Assembly: GCA_030530315.1 (NCBI GenBank)
Contig: JAUMVG010000023.1
Coordinates: 1 to 46,877 of the forward strand
Origin: Clostridia bacterium
GTDB lineage: Bacteria > Bacillota > Clostridia > Christensenellales > Aristaeellaceae
Direction of reading: 5' to 3'
DNA length: 46,877 bases
The notes below the pieces were generated by a model. It worked only from the letters and a program-made list of their open reading frames with translations, was not told where the DNA came from and ran no database searches. The first letter of the stretch is position 1. Every line of letters begins with the position of its first letter. Below are positions 24,325 to 33,382 of the stretch, one piece after another. Made by a program: the position numbers and the translations under genes.

Positions 24325-26780
24325 CCCGCGCAGACCATTTCTTCCTCGGCCTGCGCCCTCTCGGGGATAAACGTCAGCTCGCCGTCCTTCACCGTGGCGA
24401 ACACCTTGTCGCCCAGGCGGATCCGGCCGGTCAGGATCTCCTCGCTGAGCGCGTCCTCCACCATGCGCTGGATGGCGCGGCGCAGCGGACGCGCGCCGTA
24501 TTGCAGGTCGTATCCGGACTTGCTGATCAGGCTCAGGGCGGACTCGTCCACCTCCAGCCGGATGCCGCGCTCGTCCAGGCGCTCGCACACCTGCTTGAGC
24601 AGCAGCGCTGCGATGGCGTCGATCTCGCTCTGCTCCAGGGCATGGAACACGATGGTCTCGTCCACGCGGTTCAGGAACTCGGGGCGGAACAGGTTCTTCA
24701 CCTCGCCCATGATGTTTTCCTTCATGGTCTCGTAGGTACGCTCGCCGTCCTCGCCGCCGCCGAAGCCCAGGCTGCGCTGCCTGCGGATGGCGTGGGCTCC
24801 CGCGTTGCTGGTCATGACGATCACGGTGTTCTTAAAGTCCACCACGCGGCCCTGACCATCGGTCAGCCTGCCGTCCTCCAGGATCTGCAGCAGGATGTTG
24901 AACACGTCCGGGTGGGCCTTTTCCACCTCGTCCAGCAGGATCACCGCGTAGGGCTTGCGGCGGACCTTCTCCGTCAGCTGTCCACCCTCCTCGTGGCCCA
25001 CATAACCGGGCGGGGAGCCGATCATGCGGGAGACGGAGTGCTTCTCCATGTACTCCGACATGTCGATGCGGATCATGCTGTCCTCATCCCCAAAGAGGGC
25101 TTCGGCCAGCGCCTTGCACAGCTCCGTCTTGCCCACGCCGGTGGGGCCCAGGAAGATGAACGAGCCGATGGGCCGGTTCGGATCCTTCAGGCCGGCCCGC
25201 GCGCGCCGGATGGCCCGGGCGACGGACTTGACCGCCTCCTCCTGGCCGATCACGCGCTCGTGGAGGATGGCCTCCAGGTTCACGAGCCTGCGGGACTCGT
25301 CCTCGGTGATGCGGGAGACGGGAATGCCCGTCCACGCGCCGACGATCTGGGCCACCTCTTCCTCGCCCACGATCTCCACCTTGCTGTTGCGGCTCTGCTC
25401 CCATTCGGTCCTGCGCCGGTTCATCTCGTTCTGCAGCGCCTTCTTGCGGTCGCGCAGGTTGGCCGCCTTTTCGAAATCCTCGTGGGCGACGGCCTCCTCG
25501 GTCTCCTTGTTCAGGGCCTCGAGGCGCTCCTGCTGCTCCTTCATGTCCGGCGGCGCAGTGAACGCCTTGATGCGCACCCGGGAGGCGGCTTCATCGATCA
25601 GGTCGATGGCCTTGTCCGGCAGGTAGCGGTCGGAGATATACCGGTCGGAGAGGTACACCGCGGCCGTTATAGCTTCGTCGGTGATGCGCACCCGGTGGTG
25701 GGCCTCATACCTGTCCCGGAGTCCCTTCAGGATCTCCACGGATTCCTCCCGGGTGGGCTCGCCCACGTTCACCGGCTGGAAGCGGCGCTCCAGGGCGGCG
25801 TCCTTCTCGATATGCTTGTGGTACTCGCTGAGCGTGGTGGCGCCGATGCACTGGATCTCGCCCCGCGCCAGGGCGGGCTTCAGGATATTGGCCGCGTCGA
25901 TGGCGCCCTCGGAGGCGCCCGCGCCGCAGATGGTGTGAAGCTCGTCGATGAAAAGGACCACATTGCCGGCCTTCTTGATCTCGGCCATGGCGTTCTTCAG
26001 CCGCTCCTCGAACTCACCGCGGTACTTCGCCCCCGCCAGCATGCTGGCCAGGTCTAGGGACACCACGCGCTTGCCCCGCAGGATCTCGGGAATGTTCCCC
26101 TCGACGATCAGCTGGGCCAGCCCCTCGACGATGGCGGACTTGCCCACTCCGGGCTCGCCGATGAGCACCGGGTTGTTCTTGCGCCTGCGGGAGAGGATCT
26201 GCACGATGCGCTCTATCTCGTTGAACCGACCCACCACGGGGTCCAGCTCGCCGCTGCGCGCGCCCGCCGTTAGGTCCCGGGAGAACTGGTTCAGTATCGG
26301 CGTGTCGGCGGAACCGCCCTCCTGGCTGCTCTGCACGTCGTCGTCCGTCCCGGAGAGGATGCGCAGCAGCTCGTCCCGGGCCTTGGAGAGGTCCATGCCC
26401 ATCTTGATCAGCACGTGGGCGGCAACGCCCTCGCGCTCCCGCATCAGGGCCAGCAGGATGTGCTCGGTGCTGACGTAGTTCTGCTTCAGCTCCCGGGCCT
26501 CCCGCACGCTCTGCTCCAGGACCTTCTTCGTCCTGGGGGTGTAGACCATCTGCTTGCCCTGCACGTCGTCGCTGCCGCGGCCCAGGATCTGGACGATCTC
26601 CGCCCGCGCGGCATCCAGCGTGATGCCCTGCAGCACCGCCTTCGCCCCGCCGGGCTCAGTCAGCACGCCGAGAAGCAGATGCTCCGTGCCCACATAGGTG
26701 CGCCCCAGCTGCGCCGCCTCGGTCTGGGCCGCCAGCAGCGCGCGCTGTCCGCGCTCGGTGAATTTCGCGAAATATGCCAT
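24306..26780 (-). CDS. clpC: ATP-dependent Clp protease ATPase subunit ClpC
   Basis: An 824-aa HSP100 protein: two N-terminal Clp repeats (1-145), D1 with Walker A GEPGVGKS (208-215), a UVR-motif middle domain around 425-455, D2 with Walker A GPTGVGKT (545-552) and a C-terminal cap. The ClpP-binding loop region is in D2 near 660-680 ([11 protein letters not shown]). ClpC unfolds proteins for ClpP, including arginine-phosphorylated ones marked by McsB. GGAGGAA precedes the start. Last gene of ctsR-mcsA-mcsB-clpC, with a 139-base gap from mcsB that contains an extra promoter candidate. Confidence 0.97.
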   Translation of the reverse strand: MAYFAKFTERGQRALLAAQTEAAQLGRTYVGTEHLLLGVLTEPGGAKAVLQGITLDAARAEIVQILGRGSDDVQGKQMVYTPRTKKVLEQSVREARELKQNYVSTEHILLALMREREGVAAHVLIKMGMDLSKARDELLRILSGTDDDVQSSQEGGSADTPILNQFSRDLTAGARSGELDPVVGRFNEIERIVQILSRRRKNNPVLIGEPGVGKSAIVEGLAQLIVEGNIPEILRGKRVVSLDLASMLAGAKYRGEFEERLKNAMAEIKKAGNVVLFIDELHTICGAGASEGAIDAANILKPALARGEIQCIGATTLSEYHKHIEKDAALERRFQPVNVGEPTREESVEILKGLRDRYEAHHRVRITDEAITAAVYLSDRYISDRYLPDKAIDLIDEAASRVRIKAFTAPPDMKEQQERLEALNKETEEAVAHEDFEKAANLRDRKKALQNEMNRRRTEWEQSRNSKVEIVGEEEVAQIVGAWTGIPVSRITEDESRRLVNLEAILHERVIGQEEAVKSVARAIRRARAGLKDPNRPIGSFIFLGPTGVGKTELCKALAEALFGDEDSMIRIDMSEYMEKHSVSRMIGSPPGYVGHEEGGQLTEKVRRKPYAVILLDEVEKAHPDVFNILLQILEDGRLTDGQGRVVDFKNTVIVMTSNAGAHAIRRQRSLGFGGGEDGERTYETMKENIMGEVKNLFRPEFLNRVDETIVFHALEQSEIDAIAALLLKQVCERLDERGIRLEVDESALSLISKSGYDLQYGARPLRRAIQRMVEDALSEEILTGRIRLGDKVFATVKDGELTFIPERAQAEEEMVCAGQLNSD

Positions 26781-26854
26781 TGATTTCCTCCAGTTTATGC
26801 CGTCTTTTCCACTTCCCTCATGAAGCGGCACGGAGAACCGTTCCCCCGTGTTTT

Positions 26855-26863
26855 ATTATATCA
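26855..26863 (-). promoter_or_regulatory. Internal clpC promoter candidate (extended -10)
   Basis: Minus strand TGATATAAT (26863-26855) is an extended -10 without a good -35, about 75 bases before clpC. It may allow clpC expression apart from the CtsR-controlled promoter. A direct repeat CCGGTCGTCAG lies just upstream near 26895 and 26911. Confidence 0.4.
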
Positions 26864-26919
26864 TCGTTTCCATCCGACGCCGCCCGGGCGTTTTCCGGTC
26901 GTCAGCAGGACTCCGGTCG

Positions 26920-27945
26920 TCAGCCGGACACCAGCTTTTGCAGCTCCTCCCGCAGCAGCTTGGCCCGCAGGATCTCCGATTCCCTCGGGCTGATCAGCTT
27001 GCCCGCGCGCACACCCAGGGAGCCGGGCTGCAGATCCATCATCAGCGCGTCCAGCCCCGGCAGCGGCGCGTGGAGATAGCCCATGCTGGCCGCGTAGCGG
27101 ATGTCGGAATAGCGGCTCATGAACTCCTTGGCGGTCATCAGCCGCGCATACATCAATTCTCCCCACGAGCGCATCAGGCTATCCTGCAATTGCAGCATGT
27201 CCCGCTTTTCCGCGTTTTCCCGCATGGAGCGCTCGTGCTCCACGATCTGCGCCGTCGCCGCGGACAGTGAGCGTATCACGTCCTCCTCGCTTCGGCCGAG
27301 GGTTGCCTGGTTGGATAGCTGGTAGAGGTTGCCCTGGGCCTCGCTGCCCTCGCCGTAGAGGCCGCGGATGGTGAGGCCCAGCTTGGCTACGGTCTGCATC
27401 ACCGCGCCCATCTGCCCGCTGCCGGAGATCGCCGGCAGGTGCAGAATCACACTGGCGCGCATGCCGGTGCCTGTGTTGGCGGGGCAGGCGGTCAAAAAGC
27501 CCCACTGGTGGTCGAAGGCGAAGGGATAGCGGTTCCCCAGGGATTCGTCCAGCTTCAGGGCCATCTCCGCCGCCCGCTCCAGCTGGAGCCCGGGCAGCAG
27601 GCCCTGGAAGCGCACGTGGTCCTCCTCGTTGAGCATCACCGACACCGTTCCGGAGGAAGAAACCATGGCGGCGGAGCGATTGACGAACTTCAACAGGTCA
27701 TAGCTGATCAGGTGGTGTTCCACCAGCCGGGAGCGGGCGTCCTCCTCCAGCTCCGACATGCGCAGCAGCGTGAAGGACGCGCCGGTCTCCATCTTGAACA
27801 CCGCGTCCGCGGTGCGCTCGATGACCTCCTCCGCGTACTCCCGGGTCAGCTTCGGGGAAAAGGGCAAATCCTCGTAGTTCCTGGACAGGCGCACGCGGCT
27901 GGAGATTACCACGTCCTGCTCGGGAGAGAGCACATACTCATACAT
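26920..27945 (-). CDS. mcsB: Protein arginine kinase McsB
   Basis: A 341-aa guanidino-kinase fold protein: VVISSRVRLSRN near the N-terminus (ATP-contacting arginines), HQWGFLTACPANTGTGMRAS at about 146-165 and a C-terminal phosphoarginine-binding region. McsB phosphorylates arginine residues on damaged proteins and on CtsR, targeting them to ClpCP. The start ATG overlaps the end of mcsA by 8 bases. Length is typical. Confidence 0.96.
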   Translation of the reverse strand: MYEYVLSPEQDVVISSRVRLSRNYEDLPFSPKLTREYAEEVIERTADAVFKMETGASFTLLRMSELEEDARSRLVEHHLISYDLLKFVNRSAAMVSSSGTVSVMLNEEDHVRFQGLLPGLQLERAAEMALKLDESLGNRYPFAFDHQWGFLTACPANTGTGMRASVILHLPAISGSGQMGAVMQTVAKLGLTIRGLYGEGSEAQGNLYQLSNQATLGRSEEDVIRSLSAATAQIVEHERSMRENAEKRDMLQLQDSLMRSWGELMYARLMTAKEFMSRYSDIRYAASMGYLHAPLPGLDALMMDLQPGSLGVRAGKLISPRESEILRAKLLREELQKLVSG

Positions 27946-28528
27946 CCGCGTCCGTCTCCTCTCGCCCGTCGCCGTACAGGCGTTCCTTCGGCTTGACCTT
28001 GATGGTGGACTCCTTGCGCTCCAGCTGGGCCGTGAGCGCCCGGATCGTATCCCGCAGCTTGGCCGCCTGCTCGTACTCCTCGTCGGCGATGGCCTTTTGC
28101 AGCTTCTGCTTCAGCCGATCGATGTTCATGCGGATGGAGGTGCCGTTGCGCACGCCGCCGGGGACGCGCCCCGCGTGCTGGGTATTGCCGTGTACCCGCT
28201 GCAAAAGCGCCGTCATCGGCGTCTTGAAGGCCTGGTAGCAGTTGGCGCAGCCCAGCATGCCGCACTTCTGGAACTCCACATAGGTCATGCCGCACTGCTC
28301 GCAGACGTAGCTCTCCAGCTCCTCGCTGTCACCCTCGTCCTCCTCGCGGCCCTTATTCTCCAAAATGCTGTTCAATATCCCCGCCAGGTTTGAAAAGTCG
28401 ATGCCCGGAATCTGCTTCTGGTGCTTGGCCATGCAGATCGGGCACAGGTTCCGTTCGACGCGATCCCCGTTGATGATCGTCATCAGGTGGAACTTTGCGG
28501 GACGGATGCCGCAATCCTCACACATCAT
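27938..28528 (-). CDS. mcsA: McsA, zinc-finger activator of McsB
   Basis: A 196-aa protein with four CxxC pairs (Cys3/6 in MMCEDCG, CPIC, CEQC, CANC) and a C-terminal UVR motif near 150-185 (DEEYEQAAKLRDTIRAL). McsA binds zinc and activates McsB. The start at 28528 overlaps the ctsR stop by 11 bases, with GAGGAGG about 9 bases upstream. An in-frame upstream ATG has no ribosome site. Confidence 0.94.
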   Translation of the reverse strand: MMCEDCGIRPAKFHLMTIINGDRVERNLCPICMAKHQKQIPGIDFSNLAGILNSILENKGREEDEGDSEELESYVCEQCGMTYVEFQKCGMLGCANCYQAFKTPMTALLQRVHGNTQHAGRVPGGVRNGTSIRMNIDRLKQKLQKAIADEEYEQAAKLRDTIRALTAQLERKESTIKVKPKERLYGDGREETDADV

Positions 28529-29000
28529 CGCGCTTTTCCTCCTCAAGATTCTTGAATGCCTGTACCAGCATGTTCCTGAACACCGCGGCCCGGAGCACGT
28601 CCTTCGCGCTGATGGGCAGCGCCAGGGCGTTTCTGGACACGGCGGCGCGCATCAGGCCCGCCTCGCTGCGGGTGATCATCTTGCGCTCCAACAGGTTGGA
28701 GATGATCGCGCAGGCCGTCTCCTCGTCCACCGAGTTGCCCACCCGGTTCAGGAGCGTCTCCAGGAAGTTCGGCTCGCCCCGGGTCTGCATGCGCACGATG
28801 CGCACATACCCGCCGCCGCCGCGCCTCGATTCGATGATATAGCCGTGATCCACGGAAAAGCGCGTCGCCAGCACGTAGTTGATCTGGGAGGGCGCGCAGC
28901 CAAAGTGCTGCGCGAGCTCGTTCCTCCGAAGCTCAATATGCGCGTCCTGCTGCATCAGTTCCTTGATAAACTGCTCTATGCTGTCGCTGAGCTGTGCCAT
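28518..29000 (-). CDS. ctsR: Heat-shock repressor CtsR
   Basis: A 160-aa repressor opening MAQLSDSIEQFIKELM, with the winged-helix VLATRFSVDHGYIIESRRGGGGYVRI, the glycine-rich wing contacting DNA. CtsR represses clp genes until heat or McsB releases it. AGAGGTGAT precedes the start at 29000. It begins the operon and has its own operator at 29015-29031, showing autoregulation. Confidence 0.97.
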   Translation of the reverse strand: MAQLSDSIEQFIKELMQQDAHIELRRNELAQHFGCAPSQINYVLATRFSVDHGYIIESRRGGGGYVRIVRMQTRGEPNFLETLLNRVGNSVDEETACAIISNLLERKMITRSEAGLMRAAVSRNALALPISAKDVLRAAVFRNMLVQAFKNLEEEKRDDV

Positions 29001-29014
29001 ACTATCACCTCTGT

Positions 29015-29031
29015 ATTGACCATCTTTGACT
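29015..29031 (-). promoter_or_regulatory. CtsR operator
   Basis: Minus strand AGTCAAA GAT GGTCAAT: the CtsR heptad direct repeat (RGTCAAA-NAN-RGTCAAA) with only the last base off. It covers the region just after the -10, 15 bases before the ctsR ATG. Confidence 0.92.
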
Positions 29032-29060
29032 ATTATATAGCATCCAGCCCCGAATTGCAA
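29032..29060 (-). promoter_or_regulatory. ctsR-mcsA-mcsB-clpC promoter
   Basis: Minus strand TTGCAA (29060-29055), 17-base spacer, TATAAT (29037-29032); directly followed by the CtsR operator. Confidence 0.85.
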
Positions 29061-29129
29061 GAGGGAAATTCAGGTTTTGCCATTTTCGAAGGCGCGTAAG
29101 AGCACAAGAGCTCCCTTCATTCGGCGGGA

Positions 29130-29840
29130 TCAGGCCTTCGTTTCCGGTTCCCAGTTCCGCTTCAGAAAGGCCATCAGCGCCCTGGCGCAGTTGTGGGCGG
29201 CCATGTCCCGGCTGAGGCCGTATTCCGCGCTGTGATTGCCGGCGGTGCTGTCTGAGATGCCCCGCATCGCGGCGCAGTCCGTGCCGTTGATGAAGCAGAC
29301 CTGGGCGATCGGGCAGCCCTCCATTTCGCACACCTCGGCCTGGAAATAGCCCCTGATGAGTTCCGCGGTCTCGCCGTCGTCGTTGAAGCGGTCTCCGCTG
29401 GCAATGCGGACCACGCTTCCCTTCAGATCTGGCATCTGCTCCACGGTCTGGCGCATGGCCTCCACGATGTGCGGCGCGCAGGGGAAGTCGATTCGGTTGA
29501 CTGTGGACACCATGCCCACCGGGTCGCCCAGGGCGGAGGAATCCACGTCGTACTGCACGAAATCCCGGGCGATGGCGATGTCCCCCACCGACAGCCGGTC
29601 GGTCAGGCAGCCCGCCACGCCGACGTTGATCACCAGTTCCGGCCTGTACAGGAGGATCATCGTCTGGGCGCACATCGCGGCGTTGACCTTGCCCACGCCG
29701 CCCTGGACCAGCACGACCTCCCGTCCGCAGAGCCAGCCGCTGTGAAAGCGCATGCCGCTGACCTCCCGGACGGCAGTCACCTCGGTATTATCCAGCAGCA
29801 GCTCCAGTTCCACGGGCATGGCGCCGATGATTCCGATCAT
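29130..29840 (-). CDS. mtnN: 5'-methylthioadenosine/S-adenosylhomocysteine nucleosidase
   Basis: A 236-aa nucleoside phosphorylase-fold enzyme: MIGIIGAMPVELELLL at the N-terminus, GVGKVNAA, NVGVAGCLTDRLSVGDI, catalytic CEMEGCPIAQVCF and DSTAGNH carrying the catalytic Asp. It cleaves MTA and SAH to adenine plus thioribose derivatives, recycling methionine and limiting SAH. GGAGG precedes the start. It lies between ispDF and ctsR on the same strand, with a GC hairpin at 29871-29895 after ispDF. Confidence 0.93.
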   Translation of the reverse strand: MIGIIGAMPVELELLLDNTEVTAVREVSGMRFHSGWLCGREVVLVQGGVGKVNAAMCAQTMILLYRPELVINVGVAGCLTDRLSVGDIAIARDFVQYDVDSSALGDPVGMVSTVNRIDFPCAPHIVEAMRQTVEQMPDLKGSVVRIASGDRFNDDGETAELIRGYFQAEVCEMEGCPIAQVCFINGTDCAAMRGISDSTAGNHSAEYGLSRDMAAHNCARALMAFLKRNWEPETKA

Positions 29841-29954
29841 GCTCTAACCTCCGATGATTCATTGAGAAATGCCCGCGGCCGTTCCCGGCGCGGGCGTGTT
29901 CTCTATCGTATTCAATAACTACACCTTGCCCGCCATTGTGATGGCCAAGGCTGC

Positions 29955-31121
29955 CTACAACGTGCCGCCGGACACCAGCAGCGCCACCGCCTGGGCGGAG
30001 ATGCCCTGGCCTTCGCCCTCGAAGCCCATGCGCTCCGTGGTGGTCGCCTTGACGTTCACCCGTTCCTCCGGGACGCCCAGGCCCTCGGCGATGTTCCGCC
30101 GCATCTGCGGCATCCAGGCCGCCAGCTTGGGCCGCTGGGCCACGATGGTGACGTCCGCGTTGCCCACGCGATAGCCCGCGTCGCGGACCTTCGCCATCAC
30201 GATCTCCAGCAGCTTCATCGACGAGATGCCCTTGTAGGCAGGGTCGCTGTCCGGGAAGTGCCGGCCGATGTCGCCCAGGCCCAGCGCCCCCAGCAGCGCG
30301 TCCATCAGCGCGTGCACGGCCACGTCCGCGTCCGAATGGCCGTCGAGACCGCGATCGTGAGGAATCTCCACGCCGCAGAGCACCAGCTTCCTGCCCTCCG
30401 CCAGCCGATGGGCGTCATAGCCCTGCCCGACCCTAAAGTCGGGTGCCGCGCCGTTGAGGCGCTCAAAATCCGTTCGCGTCGTCAACTTCCTGTTCTCCTC
30501 CGCGCCGTCCGCCGTCACCAGGCGCACGTCGCCGTAATAGTGTTCAAACAGCATGGCGTCGTCCGTGACCGCCAGCCCCTCCGCACGCGCGCGCCGATGG
30601 GCCTCGAGTATGCGGTCAAGGGTGAAGGTCTGGGGCGTCTGCACCGCGCGCAGGCGCTCCCGATCCAGGGAAACGACGCGACCATCCTCCCCGATCTGTT
30701 TGACCGTATCCACCACAGGGGTACAGATCACGCCGCTGCCGTATTCTTCGGCAGATGAAAGCGTCGCTTCGATGACCGCTTTTGAGACGAAGGGCCGCGC
30801 GGCATCGTGTATAGCCACGATTTTGCAATCCTCCGGCAGGGATTTCAGGCCGTTGTACACCGAATCCCGCCGGGTCTCGCCGCCCGTCGCCACCTGCCTG
30901 ACCAGTTCAAAGGGACCCTCCCGGGACTCCAGTTCCCGATAGAGGGCCTCGTCGCCGGCGGACAGAACCAGCACCGCGCCGTCGAACCTGCCCGAATCCC
31001 GAAAGGCATCCAGGCATCGGGCCAGCACGCTCCGGCCGTTGATGGGAAAGAACACCTTGTTCCGCGCCAGTCCCGAGCGCGCGCCGCGCCCGGCGGCGAC
31101 AATCACCGCCCAGCAGCTCAT
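29955..31121 (-). CDS. ispDF: Bifunctional IspDF (MEP pathway)
   Basis: A 388-aa fusion. Residues 1-225 are IspD (MEP cytidylyltransferase): VIVAAGRGAR nucleotide loop, IHDAARPFV and TPQTF. Residues 229-388 are IspF (MECDP synthase): metal site GYDAHRLAEG, GHSDADVAVHALMDALLGA, and TTTERMGFEGEGQGI. The two steps are separated by IspE, so the fusion joins non-consecutive reactions of isoprenoid synthesis. Fused IspDF is known in several bacteria; separate genes are usual in Bacillus. The start overlaps the rqcP stop (ATGA). Confidence 0.95.
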   Translation of the reverse strand: MSCWAVIVAAGRGARSGLARNKVFFPINGRSVLARCLDAFRDSGRFDGAVLVLSAGDEALYRELESREGPFELVRQVATGGETRRDSVYNGLKSLPEDCKIVAIHDAARPFVSKAVIEATLSSAEEYGSGVICTPVVDTVKQIGEDGRVVSLDRERLRAVQTPQTFTLDRILEAHRRARAEGLAVTDDAMLFEHYYGDVRLVTADGAEENRKLTTRTDFERLNGAAPDFRVGQGYDAHRLAEGRKLVLCGVEIPHDRGLDGHSDADVAVHALMDALLGALGLGDIGRHFPDSDPAYKGISSMKLLEIVMAKVRDAGYRVGNADVTIVAQRPKLAAWMPQMRRNIAEGLGVPEERVNVKATTTERMGFEGEGQGISAQAVALLVSGGTL

Positions 31122-31417
31122 CCTATGGCCCTGTACATGTCCGCCGCGTCCTGCTTGGCCGCATGCTCGGCGATGGACAGGATCTCATACTCGCTGTACT
31201 TGTCGCCGAAGCGGATGCCCAGCACGTCGCCCACCTTGACGTCCGTGCCCGGCTTGCCCTCCTTGCCGTTCACGGTCACGTGCCCGGTGGAGCAGGCGTC
31301 GTTGGCGACGCTCCTGCGCTTGATGATGCGGGAAATCTTCAGGAACTTATCCAGGCGAATGGACGTGGGCGCCACGCGCTCCACGGGTTTCTTCGCCTCC
31401 ATGGCCTTTCTGCTCAC
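31118..31417 (-). CDS. rqcP: RqcP/YabO-type S4 RNA-binding protein
   Basis: A 99-aa S4-domain protein; SIRLDKFLKISRIIKRRSVA and VGDVLGIRFGDK, ending QDAADMYRAIG, match Bacillus YabO/RqcP, which assists RqcH in alanine-tailing of stalled nascent chains on 50S ribosomes. It has a 19-residue N-terminal extension. GTG start at 31417 with GGAGGATC upstream; an internal ATG (MEAKK) is the alternative. Its place near yabN and spoVT repeats the Bacillus yabN-yabO order. Confidence 0.88.
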   Translation of the reverse strand: MSRKAMEAKKPVERVAPTSIRLDKFLKISRIIKRRSVANDACSTGHVTVNGKEGKPGTDVKVGDVLGIRFGDKYSEYEILSIAEHAAKQDAADMYRAIG

Positions 31418-31520
31418 GTTTTGATCCTCCGATAGATGCTGTTATCCAATGGTTTTTCTTCAAATCCAACAAACAGGGCCCTTCCTGAACGGAAGCGCCC
31501 TGTCATCGATGCAATGCTAA

Positions 31521-31790
31521 TCAGAACTCGTCCTTGAAGCCCTTGCCAGCCTTGAAAGAGGGGGTCTTCTTGGCGGGAATCTCGATGGACTCCTTGGTGG
31601 CGGGATTGCGGCCGATGCGGGCAGCGCGCTCCTTCAGCTCAAAGGTGCCAAAGCCCATCAGTTGAACCTTCTCGCCAGCCTTCAGCGCCTCGGTGATGGT
31701 GTCGGTAAAAGCATTCAGAGCGGCTTCAGCCTGCTTCTTGCTCAGTTCAGATTTCTCAGCCATCTTGGCAATCAGAGTTGCCTTGTTCAT
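31521..31790 (-). CDS. hup: HU-family DNA-binding protein
   Basis: An 89-aa HU protein: [40 protein letters not shown] (DNA-binding arm) and [16 protein letters not shown]. Nucleoid protein that bends DNA. Start at 31790 preceded by TGGAGGTG. Sits between yabN and rqcP, 103 bases before rqcP, with its own promoter. Confidence 0.97.
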   Translation of the reverse strand: MNKATLIAKMAEKSELSKKQAEAALNAFTDTITEALKAGEKVQLMGFGTFELKERAARIGRNPATKESIEIPAKKTPSFKAGKGFKDEF

Positions 31791-31808
31791 GAATATACAC
31801 CTCCAGAA

Positions 31809-31849
31809 GTTATAGCGGCACAAGCGCGATTGCGCCAAATGTGCGCAAT
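31809..31849 (-). promoter_or_regulatory. HU promoter with overlapping inverted repeat
   Basis: Minus strand TTGGCG (31838-31833), 18-base spacer, TATAAC (31814-31809). The inverted repeat ATTGCGC (31829-31835) / GCGCAAT (31843-31849) with 7-base spacer covers the -35 and could be a repressor site. Confidence 0.5.
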
Positions 31850-31901
31850 ACCTGAGTATTCGAGAAGTATACTGGTTTTTCCTGCTAAATTACTGCTGTC
31901 G

Positions 31902-33293
31902 TCACAATTTTACACAATCCCAATATACTTTCAACTTTGCCTCCGGCAATTCTTCCAGCCGCTCCCCTGCTTCCAGCGCTCTCTGCTCCATCGCCTCGAA
32001 GCGTTCGATCAGCCGGTTGACGGCGCGGTTCAGCGCGATCTCCGGGTCGATCTTCATCAGCCGCGCCACGGAGGCCACATCCAGCAGCGCCTCGCCCAGC
32101 CGCGCCTCGGCATCCTCTGCCCCGGGCAGCACCCGAAGCCTGTCCGCGCACCGCTCCGCCGCCTGCTGAAGGTCGGCATCGCCCATCCCCGCCTCAGCGG
32201 CACGCTTCAACACCTTCACGCCCCGAAGCAGCGCCGGCAGCGTGCGGGTGACGTCCCGCATGGCCTCGGTATGGGTGCTCTGGCCGCGCTCCGCCATCTT
32301 GTTCCGGCTCCACAGGTCCAGGACCTCCTCCGCATCCTCCACGTGATCCGTGCCGAAGATGTGGGTGTGGCGGTGGATCATCTTCTCGCAGATGGCGGTG
32401 GTGACGTCCGAGATGTCGAATTCCCCGTGCCGGCGGGCGATCTCCGCGTGGAGCGCCACCTGCAGCAGCACGTCGCCCAGCTCGTCGTAGAGGTGATCCA
32501 TGTCCCCGGCGTCGATGGCGTCCATGACCTCGTAGGCTTCCTCCAGTATGCAGGTGCGGAGGGACTCGTGGGTCTGCGCCCGGTCCCAGGGGCAGCCGCC
32601 GGGCCCGCAGAGCACACGCATGAGCTCGTTCAGGTGCTCGAAGTCGTAGCGCTCAAGCCCGGTCACGCCGCGCTGGGCCGGCACCATCACGCAGGTGCGG
32701 TGGTCGTAGCTTTCGCAGCGGTCGAGCTCGTACAGCGGCATTTTCGCGGGCTTCTTACCGGCGTTTGCCACCCAGATCATGCTCTCCTCCGGGTATACCG
32801 CCATCAACCGCAGCTTCACCTCGGCCGCCAGCTCCCGGTTGTCCAGCTCCCGGATCAGGCAGTTCTCCCTCGGCGTCAGGTGGAAGTTCTCCCAGTCGGA
32901 GGCCTCTACCGCGCGGGTCTCGCCCTCGGCGAAGGGCAGGAGCGCCCCGTCCACCGGCGGCCCGGGAATGATCCGGATTTGCTCTCCCGCCCGCCGCGCG
33001 AGCTCCGCAGCGGTGCGGTCCCGGACGTCGGCCACGCCGTAGACCACATCGGAGGTCCCGGCCATTTCAAGCACCGCCGAAGCCGCCGCGTCGATATGCT
33101 CGTCAAAGTCCTCGCAGGACTCATAGAGCGCGTCCAGGGTCTCAAACCCGATGTTCTGCTCGCGCAGCCAGTCCGCGCATCCACAGCGCTCCGTGTGGAG
33201 CACGACCCGCGCGCCGCCCTTCAAGAGTTCGGCCGCCTCGAGGGTCAGCTGCCCCGCTTCCCAGCCCAGGCCCACAATTGCGATATTGCCCAT
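31902..33293 (-). CDS. yabN: YabN-type fusion: SAM-methylase-like domain plus MazG
   Basis: A 463-aa protein. Residues 1-215 resemble tetrapyrrole (SAM) methylases (IAIVGLGWEAGQLTLEAAELL); from about 220 a MazG nucleotide pyrophosphohydrolase: LRVLCGPGGCPWDRAQTHESLR, EEAYEVMDAID and ELGDVLLQVALHAEIA carry the metal-binding acidic residues (EExxE, ExxD type). MazG domains hydrolyse non-canonical NTPs. The same fusion, YabN, lies after spoVT in Bacillus. GGGAGG precedes the start; it has its own promoter. Confidence 0.92.
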   Translation of the reverse strand: MGNIAIVGLGWEAGQLTLEAAELLKGGARVVLHTERCGCADWLREQNIGFETLDALYESCEDFDEHIDAAASAVLEMAGTSDVVYGVADVRDRTAAELARRAGEQIRIIPGPPVDGALLPFAEGETRAVEASDWENFHLTPRENCLIRELDNRELAAEVKLRLMAVYPEESMIWVANAGKKPAKMPLYELDRCESYDHRTCVMVPAQRGVTGLERYDFEHLNELMRVLCGPGGCPWDRAQTHESLRTCILEEAYEVMDAIDAGDMDHLYDELGDVLLQVALHAEIARRHGEFDISDVTTAICEKMIHRHTHIFGTDHVEDAEEVLDLWSRNKMAERGQSTHTEAMRDVTRTLPALLRGVKVLKRAAEAGMGDADLQQAAERCADRLRVLPGAEDAEARLGEALLDVASVARLMKIDPEIALNRAVNRLIERFEAMEQRALEAGERLEELPEAKLKVYWDCVKL

Positions 33294-33326
33294 GCCAGAC
33301 CTCCCGCAAATTCAATCACGAGTGTC

Positions 33327-33355
33327 ATTATAGCACACGCCCGGGCTTCTGACAA
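33327..33355 (-). promoter_or_regulatory. yabN promoter
   Basis: Minus strand TTGTCA (33355-33350), 17-base spacer, TATAAT (33332-33327). Confidence 0.8.
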
Positions 33356-33382
33356 GCGACGACGGCCGCGATAAACGCGCTA

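Noticed and set aside
30998-31424. Plus-strand frames over the ispDF/rqcP junction
   Set aside because: Shadows of two well-identified minus-strand genes.
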